From contig DATAEK010000241.1 in the NCBI GenBank assembly GCA_036258055.1, positions 1 to 8,406 on the forward strand: a stretch of DNA of 8,406 nt, read 5' to 3'. The notes under the pieces were generated by a model. It was not told the DNA's origin, searched no databases, and worked only from the letters and a program-made list of their open reading frames with translations. Position numbers and translations under genes: made by a program. This document shows positions 1-5,295 of the stretch, in pieces (within the stretch, counting starts at the first letter, position 1; every line of letters begins with the position of its first letter). This DNA is from DATAEK01 sp036258055. Its GTDB lineage: Bacteria > Acidobacteriota > Vicinamibacteria > Vicinamibacterales > 2-12-FULL-66-21.

Positions 1-1
1 C

Positions 2-94
2 GGAACCGGCAAGCCCGGTCCGATTACGTTGAAACTCCTCGAAGGATATCGTCAGCGCGCACGTCAATCGACCAGGCCCGCGAGCGTTCGCTAG
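2..94 (+). CDS. C-terminal end of a probable class IV aminotransferase (partial)
   Basis: The frame opening at base 2 encodes about 30 residues before a TAG at 92-94 and runs off the left edge. It begins GTGKPGPIT and continues LKLLEGYRQRAR before an arginine- and serine-containing tail. A G-x-GKPGPIT/V segment followed by an amphipathic helix is characteristic of the C-terminus of fold-type IV PLP enzymes (branched-chain and D-amino-acid aminotransferases), where this loop lies near the cofactor phosphate. The lysine that binds PLP and the rest of the fold are outside the window, so substrate specificity cannot be judged. The gene converges on gcvP, with 43 nt between the stop codons. Identification rests on one short motif seen by eye. 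Confidence 0.5.
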   Translation, partial: GTGKPGPITLKLLEGYRQRARQSTRPASVR

Positions 95-116
95 ACGCCG
101 GCACGTACGCGGCTAC

Positions 117-162
117 CATTTGCCATTCCTTTGCCATTTACCCTTTGCCATTTACCATTTCC
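117..162. repeat. Short imperfect tandem repeat spanning the gcvP stop codon
   Basis: On the plus strand the unit TTTGCCATTTACC(C/A) occurs twice back to back (130-143 and 144-157), preceded by a related copy TTTGCCATTCC at 119-129 and followed by CATTTCC. Read on the minus strand this is a run of AAATGGCAAAGG-like units. The last codons of gcvP (Met-Val-Asn-Gly-Lys-Gly-stop) lie inside the array, so the repeat supplies the gene's C-terminus and its TAA. It has lower GC than the flanking genes. It is not a terminator: there is no stem and no T-run. Confidence 0.75.
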
Positions 163-3038
163 ACCGGTTCGTACGCCTCAATCGGCGGGCAGGCACAGAT
201 CAGATTGCGATCGCCGTAGGGATTGTCGATACGCGCGACCGCCGGCCAGACCTTTGTGGCCCGCACGTACGGCAGCGGGTAGGCGGCCTGCTCGCGCGAA
301 TACGCATGCGACCACGCATCCGACGCGACCTCCTCGGCGGTGTGCGGCGCGTTCTTGAGGACGTTGTCCCGCGGATCGACCCGGCCGTCGATCACGGCCT
401 GAATCTCCTCGCGGATCGCAATCAGCGCGTCACAGAACCGATCCAGCTCTTCTTTCGACTCGCTCTCCGTCGGCTCGATCATCATCGTCCCAGCAACCGG
501 AAAAGAGACCGTCGGCGCGTGGAATCCGTAGTCCATCAGGCGCTTTGCCACGTCCTGCTCGTCGATTGACGGTCCGGCGCCGTGTTTGAACGGACGCAAA
601 TCGAAGATCATCTCGTGCGCGACGCGCCCGTTGTGGTTGGCGTAGAGCACGTCGTAGTGACCCTGGAGCCGCGCCTTGATGTAATTGGCGTTGAGGATGG
701 CGACGCGGGTCGCATCGGTCATTCCCTCTGCCCCGAGCATGCGGATGTAGCCGTACGAGATGAGCAGGATGCTCGCACTCCCCCACGGTGCAGCCGCCAC
801 GGCGGGTATGGGTTTGTCGCCGCCCACCTTCACAACCGGATGACCCGGCAGGTACGGTGCGAGATGCGCGGCGACGGCGATCGGGCCCATGCCGGGACCG
901 CCGCCGCCGTGCGGAATCGCGAACGTCTTGTGGAGGTTCAGGTGACAGACGTCCGCACCGATCGCGGCCGGACTGGTGAGCCCGACCTGCGCGTTCATGT
1001 TGGCCCCGTCCATGTACACCTGACCACCGTGCTCGTGCACGATCGCGCAGATTTCACAGATCTCCTCTTCGAAGACGCCGTGAGTCGACGGATAGGTGAT
1101 CATCAGCGCTGCGAGCGCATCACGATGCTGCGCGGCGCGGGCCCTGAGATCGGTCAGGTCCACATTACCGTTGCTGTCGCACGCGACGACAACGACCTTC
1201 AGCCCGGCCATCGTTGCGCTCGCCGGGTTCGTGCCGTGCGCCGATGACGGAATCAGGACAACGTTGCGCGCACCCTGACCGCGATCGTGGTGATACGCGC
1301 GGATCACCATCAGACCCGCGAACTCTCCTTGCGCGCCTGAATTGGGCTGCAACGACACGGCCGTGAACCCCGTGATCCGGCAGAGCGCTGCTTCGAGCTC
1401 GCGAAAGATCTGCGCGTAGCCTTCAGCCTGCTCGATCGGCGCGAACGGATGCACGCGCGAGAACTTGGACCAGGTCACCGGAATCATCTCGGACGCGGCG
1501 TTCAACTTCATCGTGCAGGAGCCGAGCGGGATCATCGAGGTGTCGAGGCCCACGTCCCGGCGCTCGAGGGTCTTGATGTAACGCATCATCTTCGTTTCCG
1601 AGTGATGCGAATTGAAGACCGGGTGCGTCAGAAACGGGCTCGATCGGCGCAGCGCCGACGGAATGCACTCGGGCACGGACGAAACCGCACCAGGGGCCTT
1701 CCTGCCGGCAACCTGCGCGAACACGTCGAGAATGTCGTTGAGATCGTCGCCGGAAACCGTCTCGTCAATCGAGATGCCTACGGCCGAGTCCCAATAGCGG
1801 AAGTTGATGTGGCGTGCGCTTGCAGCGGCCCGCACGGCCGCGACGTCCACGCCTTCGACGCGCAGCGTGTCGAAGAAAGCGTCGTTCACCTGGCGAAAGC
1901 CGAGGGCCGTCAACGCCGACGCGAGCCACCGGGCCATGCCGTGCACCGACGACGCAATCGCCTGCAACCCTCGTGGCCCGTGATACACGGCGTACATCGC
2001 GGCGATGTTCGCCAGGAGCGCCTGAGCCGTGCAGATATTCGACGTCGCTTTCTCGCGCCGGATGTGCTGCTCGCGGGTCTGGAGCGCCATGCGGTACGCA
2101 CGCCGGCCGCGCGCGTCGATCGACAGCCCGATGATCCGGCCGGGCGCCTGTCGGACGAACGAGTCGCGGGTCGCAAGGAACGCCGCATGCGGGCCGCCGT
2201 AGCCGAGAGGAACGCCGAAGCGCTGCGAGTTGCCGATGACGGCGTCGGCTCCCATCTCGCCGGGCGGCGTGAGCAGCGTCAACGCGAGCAGGTCGCTGGC
2301 CACCGCCACGAGCACGTCCGCCGCGTGCGCGCGTTCGATAGCGGTCCGCACATCCGTGACGTTCCCGTTGTCGTCCGGGTACTGCAGGAGCAGACCGAAC
2401 GCCTTCGACAACATCACGTCCGTCATGCTCGCCACCGGCACCACCTCGAGGCGGATACCAAGCGGCTCAGCTCGTCCGCGCAATACGTCGAGCGTCTGCG
2501 GGAAGCACCGATCCGAAACGAGAAACACGCTCTCCTGCCCCGCCGGCGCCTTCCTGGTCTGCAGTCGGTGAAACATCGCCATCGCCTCACCGGCCGCCGT
2601 CGCTTCGTCGAGCAGCGAGGCCGTCGCGATGTCCATCCCGGTGAGATCCTTCACCACCGTCTGGAAGTTGAGCAGCGACTCGAGCCGTCCCTGCGCGATC
2701 TCGGCCTGATACGGGGTGTACGGCGTGTACCACCCGGGGTTCTCGAAGACGTTGCGCAGAATCACGCTTGGCGTCACGCAGTCGTAGTACCCCATGCCGA
2801 TGTACGACCGCGTCGTCTCGTTTCGCGCCGCGAGTCCGGCCAGGCGGCGCAGGTAGCCATGCTCGCTCTCGCCCGCGGGCATGTCGAGGCTGGCCGCCAG
2901 ACGGATGCCAGGCGGAATGGTCTGTTCGATCAGCGCGTCGAGCGACGGTACACCGACGGCCGCAAGCATCGCGTCACGCTCCGCCGCGTCCGGCCCGATG
3001 TGTCTGGTCTGGAAGGATCCGAGAGTCTCTGCTGTCAT
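138..3038 (-). CDS. gcvP: Glycine dehydrogenase (aminomethyl-transferring), P protein
   Basis: This is the PLP-dependent decarboxylase of the glycine cleavage system: it decarboxylates glycine and passes the aminomethyl group to the lipoyl arm of GcvH. From the ATG at 3038 the product is 966 residues, close to the 957 of the E. coli single-chain enzyme, with both halves fused. The N-terminal half has the family segments RHIGPD and IGMGYYDC (N-terminal 100 residues) and the YTPYQAEI(A)QGRLE stretch. The C-terminal half carries SFTLHP-equivalent region LGSCTMKLN, SAHGTNPAS and the cofactor-binding motif LHKTFAIPHGGGGPG, with the Schiff-base lysine at residue 704. A GTG six codons upstream (3056) is an alternative start; I prefer the ATG because conserved homologues begin at about this distance from RHIGPD. 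Neither start has a clear Shine-Dalgarno sequence, so translation may be coupled to gcvH, which stops 25 nt upstream. It is the last gene of the gcvTHP operon. Confidence 0.97.
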   Translation of the reverse strand: MTAETLGSFQTRHIGPDAAERDAMLAAVGVPSLDALIEQTIPPGIRLAASLDMPAGESEHGYLRRLAGLAARNETTRSYIGMGYYDCVTPSVILRNVFENPGWYTPYTPYQAEIAQGRLESLLNFQTVVKDLTGMDIATASLLDEATAAGEAMAMFHRLQTRKAPAGQESVFLVSDRCFPQTLDVLRGRAEPLGIRLEVVPVASMTDVMLSKAFGLLLQYPDDNGNVTDVRTAIERAHAADVLVAVASDLLALTLLTPPGEMGADAVIGNSQRFGVPLGYGGPHAAFLATRDSFVRQAPGRIIGLSIDARGRRAYRMALQTREQHIRREKATSNICTAQALLANIAAMYAVYHGPRGLQAIASSVHGMARWLASALTALGFRQVNDAFFDTLRVEGVDVAAVRAAASARHINFRYWDSAVGISIDETVSGDDLNDILDVFAQVAGRKAPGAVSSVPECIPSALRRSSPFLTHPVFNSHHSETKMMRYIKTLERRDVGLDTSMIPLGSCTMKLNAASEMIPVTWSKFSRVHPFAPIEQAEGYAQIFRELEAALCRITGFTAVSLQPNSGAQGEFAGLMVIRAYHHDRGQGARNVVLIPSSAHGTNPASATMAGLKVVVVACDSNGNVDLTDLRARAAQHRDALAALMITYPSTHGVFEEEICEICAIVHEHGGQVYMDGANMNAQVGLTSPAAIGADVCHLNLHKTFAIPHGGGGPGMGPIAVAAHLAPYLPGHPVVKVGGDKPIPAVAAAPWGSASILLISYGYIRMLGAEGMTDATRVAILNANYIKARLQGHYDVLYANHNGRVAHEMIFDLRPFKHGAGPSIDEQDVAKRLMDYGFHAPTVSFPVAGTMMIEPTESESKEELDRFCDALIAIREEIQAVIDGRVDPRDNVLKNAPHTAEEVASDAWSHAYSREQAAYPLPYVRATKVWPAVARIDNPYGDRNLICACPPIEAYEPVEMVNGKG

Positions 3039-3063
3039 TCGTCTGAGGTCAGGCACGGAGGGG

Positions 3064-3429
3064 TCACTTGGTCAGTTCGGAATACTGCGCGGCGTCGAGG
3101 AGGTCGTCTCCTCCACCCGATGGCTTCAACGCGATCATCCAGGAATCGTGAGGACTGGTGTTGACGGCCTCAGGCTTCTGCACGAGCGCGCTGTTGACGT
3201 CCGTGACCTGTCCGCTCACCGGGCAGTACAGCTCGGATACGGCCTTCACCGACTCAATCGTTCCGAAGACGTCGCCCTTGCTGAAACTGCGGCCGACCTC
3301 GGGAAGCTCCAAGTACACGATGTCCCCGAGCTGCTTCTGTGCGTAGTCCGTGATGCCGACGCGTGCCTCGTCGCCCGAAATCTTCACCCACTCGTGGTCC
3401 TTGGTGTATTTGCGGTCGGGCGGATACAT
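3064..3429 (-). CDS. gcvH: Glycine cleavage system H protein (lipoyl carrier)
   Basis: This small carrier protein shuttles the aminomethyl intermediate between GcvP, GcvT and the L protein on a lipoamide arm. The product is 121 residues, normal for the family. The N-terminus YTKDHEWV and the segment VGITDYAQKQLGDIVYLELPEVG are family signatures. The lipoylation motif GTIESVKAVSEL has the modified lysine at residue 62, and the following YCPVSGQV closes the hammerhead lipoyl fold. A good Shine-Dalgarno AGGAG (minus strand, bases 3442-3438) lies 8 nt before the ATG at 3429, fixing the start. It lies 48 nt downstream of gcvT and 25 nt upstream of the gcvP ATG, so the three are almost certainly one transcript. 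Confidence 0.97.
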   Translation of the reverse strand: MYPPDRKYTKDHEWVKISGDEARVGITDYAQKQLGDIVYLELPEVGRSFSKGDVFGTIESVKAVSELYCPVSGQVTDVNSALVQKPEAVNTSPHDSWMIALKPSGGGDDLLDAAQYSELTK

Positions 3430-3477
3430 AGCGTCAGCTCCTGCGGGTAATTGTACGGGCGGAACTCAAAGTTGCGC

Positions 3478-4587
3478 CTAACGTCCTCGCTTGTAGAACG
3501 GCATGGGGACGACCACGGCGCGCGCGCGACGGCCGCGCACGTCGATCTCGAATGGGGTCCCCTCGGCCGTTCGATTCGCCGGCAGATACGCCATCCCGAT
3601 GGCTTTTTTCAGATAGGGGGTCTGCGTTCCACTCGTGACCACGCCCGCCTTCTCGCCATCGACGTAGGCCTCGTAGCCGTGCCGCGCGATCGCGCGATCG
3701 AGGACCTCGAAGCCGACCAGCTTGCGCTGCACGCCTTCCTGCTTCTGGCGGCGGAGCACGTCGGCGCCGATGAAACCGTCCTTCTTCCACCCCACGATCC
3801 AACCGAGATCGGCCTCGAGCACCGTCGTGGTTTCATCGATGTCATTACCGTGGAGCCGCATCGCAGCTTCGAGGCGCAGCGTATCCCGGGCACCGAGGCC
3901 GGCCGGTACGACCCCCGCGGACTTGCCGGCCTGCAGGATCGCGTCCCACACGCGCTCGGCGCCTGACGGGGGGACGAAAACCTCGAAGCCGTCTTCACCG
4001 GTATAGCCCGTCCGCGAGATCGTGCCTCTGACCCCGGCAACCTCACCGGTTGTGAACCAGTAGTACTTGATCTCGTTGAGCTTCACGCCGGTCAGGGTCT
4101 GCAACACGTCGCCGGCCGCGGGCCCCTGCAGCGCGATCAGCGCGTAGCGCGCGCTGGTGTTGACCGCTACCGCGTCACCGACACCTTTGACGTGTTCCGC
4201 GATCCACGCGAAGTCCTTCGCGATGTTCCCGGCGTTCACCACGAGCATGTAGTGCTCATCCGCCAACCGGTAGGTGAGCACATCATCGACGAACGTGCCC
4301 TCCGCCGTCGTCAGCGCCGAATACTGCGCCTGACCGTGGGCCAGCCTGGAGGCGTCGTTGGACGTGATCCGTTGAACCGCCGCGAGCGCATCGCGCCCGG
4401 CGATCTCGATCTGGCCCATATGGCTGACGTCGAAGAGGCCCGCGCGCGTACGAACCGCCATGTGCTCGTCGACGATTCCGGAGTACTCGACGGGCATGTC
4501 CCAGCCACCGAACTCCACCATCCGCGCGCCCAACGATCGGTGCGTGGCGTTCAGCGGTGTTTTCTTGAGCGTGCCGGGCTGGGACAT
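3478..4587 (-). CDS. gcvT: Aminomethyltransferase, T protein of the glycine cleavage system
   Basis: GcvT releases ammonia from aminomethyl-lipoyl GcvH and transfers the one-carbon unit to tetrahydrofolate, giving 5,10-methylene-THF. From the ATG at 4587 it has 369 residues, typical for the family. Visible signatures are FGGWDMPV (26-33), LFDVSHMGQ (51-59), the GTFVDD segment with the catalytic-position aspartate D101, SRTGYTGEDGFEV, the LGARDTLRLEA stretch and the C-terminal PMPFYKR. The frame stays open 26 codons further upstream to 4665, but that extension (MVLSHQRGAG..., Arg/Ala rich) lies outside the conserved domain and overlaps the structured leader, so I use M at 4587, which precedes TPLNATHRSLGARMVEFGGW as in homologues. 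The Shine-Dalgarno is weak (GAG only 3 nt before ATG) and lies beside an 8-bp stem arm, suggesting translational control. It is the first gene of gcvTHP. Confidence 0.96.
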   Translation of the reverse strand: MSQPGTLKKTPLNATHRSLGARMVEFGGWDMPVEYSGIVDEHMAVRTRAGLFDVSHMGQIEIAGRDALAAVQRITSNDASRLAHGQAQYSALTTAEGTFVDDVLTYRLADEHYMLVVNAGNIAKDFAWIAEHVKGVGDAVAVNTSARYALIALQGPAAGDVLQTLTGVKLNEIKYYWFTTGEVAGVRGTISRTGYTGEDGFEVFVPPSGAERVWDAILQAGKSAGVVPAGLGARDTLRLEAAMRLHGNDIDETTTVLEADLGWIVGWKKDGFIGADVLRRQKQEGVQRKLVGFEVLDRAIARHGYEAYVDGEKAGVVTSGTQTPYLKKAIGMAYLPANRTAEGTPFEIDVRGRRARAVVVPMPFYKRGR

Positions 4588-4644
4588 GTGCTCGATTGGT
4601 CGTCGGCGCGACGGCGCGGCTTTACCAATCGCAGCGCCCGCGCC
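4588..4644 (-). promoter_or_regulatory. Candidate H-type pseudoknot in the gcvT 5' leader
   Basis: Read on the minus strand, the RNA just before the gcvT ATG has stem-1 arm GGCGCGG (4644-4638), a 6-nt loop, stem-2 arm CGATTGGT (4631-4624), AAAG, stem-1 partner CCGCGCC (4619-4613), a 12-nt loop, and stem-2 partner ACCAATCG (4600-4593), ending 5 nt before ATG. All 15 base pairs are perfect Watson-Crick and the order S1-S2-S1'-S2' is that of an H-type pseudoknot. The last arm occupies about -13 to -6, where a ribosome would bind. The 12-nt loop can form its own small GTCG/CGAC hairpin. I do not recognise the glycine riboswitch consensus here. Stem 1 alone could be a product of high GC; stem 2 has mixed composition and is harder to dismiss. 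The fold is visible; a regulatory role is inference. Confidence 0.4.
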
Positions 4645-4690
4645 TCTCTGGTGGCTCAGAACCAACGCGCGCGCGGCCGCGATCTCGGAC

Positions 4691-4703
4691 CGGCGAAACG
4701 CCG
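4691..4703 (-). other. Small hairpin in the gcvT leader
   Basis: Minus strand CGGCG-TTT-CGCCG is a perfect 5-bp stem with a 3-nt loop, about 100 nt upstream of the gcvT start. It would lie near the 5' end of a transcript from the candidate promoter at 4749-4720. There is no U-run behind it, so it is not a terminator. It may be part of the same leader fold or chance in GC-rich sequence. Confidence 0.25.
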
Positions 4704-4719
4704 CGCGTACAACCCAAGA

Positions 4720-4749
4720 AAGGTACTATGCGACTCGGCAGTGGGTCAA
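4720..4749 (-). promoter_or_regulatory. Weak candidate sigma-70-type promoter for gcvTHP
   Basis: On the minus strand TTGACC (4749-4744) matches the -35 consensus at 5 of 6 positions. With an 18-nt spacer the hexamer TACCTT (4725-4720) could serve as -10, matching only 3 of 6 positions; ATAGTA/TAGTAC lies closer (15-16 nt spacing) as an alternative. Either choice would give a leader of about 120-130 nt before gcvT, which includes the small hairpin and the pseudoknot candidate. No transcription start can be proven from sequence. Confidence 0.25.
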
Positions 4750-4883
4750 GAATGCACGGCCGCTGCCGTGTGCCCGTTGCGGGAGTCACGGTGTGAAACC
4801 TCGACGCCCGATTCGACAACTGTACCCATACAGTGCCAAACGGTGCCGACGACCCACACTGCGGCCTTCAGAAAGACTGAGGC
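4739..4883 (+). promoter_or_regulatory. Dense cluster of inverted repeats, possible structured RNA leader
   Basis: CAGTGGGTC (4739-4747) can pair with GACCCACACTG (4851-4861), leaving a 2-nt bulge, and encloses about 103 nt. Within it lie four consecutive hairpins: CACGGC-CGCT-GCCGTG (4755-4770), CCCG-TTG-CGGG (4773-4783), TCAC-GGT-GTGA (4786-4796) and ACTGTA-CCCA-TACAGT (4819-4834). Just outside, GCC-t-TCAG / CTGA-GGC (4864-4883) covers the GAGG that would serve as Shine-Dalgarno for the small frame starting at 4890. On the plus strand this is the layout of an aptamer-like domain followed by a ribosome-site hairpin. The block also overlaps the -35 candidate of gcvTHP, so the dyads could instead be protein operators for that operon. 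Function is inference. Confidence 0.3.
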
Positions 4884-4889
4884 ACGATG

Positions 4890-5198
4890 ATGGCACGAGC
4901 TCGGACGACTACTCCGATCTGTGCCGGATGCGAGAAGCCCATGTCGTTCGAGAAGCAGGCTAATCAGGGTGTCGTCTACGCCTGCCGCCGATGCGGCACG
5001 ACGAGACTCATCGCAAGGGAGCGGCAACCCTGCGGACACCAGCATTCCCGGTGGCGCGACGGTCTCGCGATGGGACGCACGGATTCAGTTCATTGCCAAG
5101 CGCATGACGTGTGCACACGGCTGAGCTTAGGTTGTCGCAGTCTTGTCATCACTCATTTGCACGTTTTGATCGTTCGAACTGGCAGCTGCGGGCGTTAG
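4890..5198 (+). CDS. Small zinc-ribbon-like hypothetical protein, possibly frameshifted
   Basis: The frame encodes a basic, threonine-rich start followed by C-A-G-C, 17 residues, then C-R-R-C-G, a four-cysteine zinc-ribbon arrangement within the first 36 residues. GAGG at 4879-4882 lies 7 nt before the ATG at 4890 and 4 nt before a preceding ATG at 4887; the second has better spacing. After about residue 45 the sequence (with a run such as HLHVLIVRTGSCGR at the end) no longer looks like a normal protein and codon third positions lose their GC preference. The frame two bases on reads through SRWDARIQFIAKRMTCAHG to a TGA at 5122-5124 and looks more protein-like, so the gene may be frameshifted or end there. 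I do not recognise a family. The N-terminal zinc ribbon is the only part I would defend. Confidence 0.35.
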   Translation: MARARTTTPICAGCEKPMSFEKQANQGVVYACRRCGTTRLIARERQPCGHQHSRWRDGLAMGRTDSVHCQAHDVCTRLSLGCRSLVITHLHVLIVRTGSCGR

Positions 5199-5201
5199 TA
5201 T
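5173..5201 (+). promoter_or_regulatory. Weak candidate promoter for the M4 peptidase operon
   Basis: TAGTAT (5196-5201) matches the -10 consensus at 4 of 6 positions. Seventeen bases upstream lies TTCGAA (5173-5178), a poor -35 (3 of 6), embedded in the palindrome GTTCGAAC (5172-5179). The stretch is more AT-rich than the genes and sits at the right distance (about 90 nt) from the peptidase start to leave the stem-loop leader at 5226-5275 in the transcript. I see no GG-N10-GC sigma-54 site here. Confidence 0.2.
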
Positions 5202-5225
5202 CAGCAGCAGAATCTCCACCTCGAA

Positions 5226-5288
5226 CGAAGCGGGGGTCGCGAGACCCACCTCGATTTGAGTCAAGTGGGGCTTCGCTCGTGAAAGGAG
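5226..5288 (+). promoter_or_regulatory. Compact stem-loop leader and Shine-Dalgarno of the M4 peptidase gene
   Basis: CGAAGC (5226-5231) pairs with GCTTCG (5270-5275) as a closing stem. Inside, GGGTC-GCGA-GACCC (5234-5247) is a perfect 5-bp hairpin with a GNRA tetraloop. An alternative helix, CCCAC (5245-5249) with GTGGG (5265-5269) around CTC-GATTT-GAG, shares CCC with the first hairpin, so the two exclude each other. Six nt after the closing stem comes GAAAGGAG (5281-5288), an excellent ribosome-binding site 7 nt before ATG 5296. The Shine-Dalgarno itself is not paired in either fold, so any control would be indirect, for example through mRNA stability. Confidence 0.35.
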
Positions 5289-5295
5289 CACGTCC

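Noticed and set aside
97..113. GCCG...CGGC stem as a terminator between the aminotransferase and gcvP
   Set aside because: It has only four base pairs with a 9-nt loop and is not followed by a T-run.
1172..1190. TGTCGC-AC-GCGACG inside gcvP as a second copy of the dyad at 8309
   Set aside because: It lies within conserved coding sequence, has different centre spacing and an imperfect arm, so is probably coincidence.
1449..3164. 571-codon open frame on the plus strand, antisense to gcvP
   Set aside because: It is arginine/histidine-rich without recognisable motifs and exactly opposes a strongly conserved gene. GC-rich third positions commonly keep the opposite strand open.
4588..4665. 26-codon N-terminal extension of gcvT
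   Set aside because: It would overlap the paired leader, adds an Arg/Ala-rich tail outside the conserved domain, and the internal Met fits the family start.
4588..4750. Glycine riboswitch or T-box leader upstream of gcvT
   Set aside because: A minus-strand AGAGAG followed by a GCTGCGA-like stretch recalls T-box stem I, but the AGTA element, the specifier loop and the TGGNACCGCG antiterminator are missing. No AAACTCTCAGG-type glycine aptamer core is present.
5166..5201. Sigma-54 (-24/-12) promoter or tRNA T-loop around GTTCGAACTGGCAG
   Set aside because: GG and GC are one base off the required 10-bp spacing, and no acceptor, D or anticodon stem can be drawn around GTTCGAAC.
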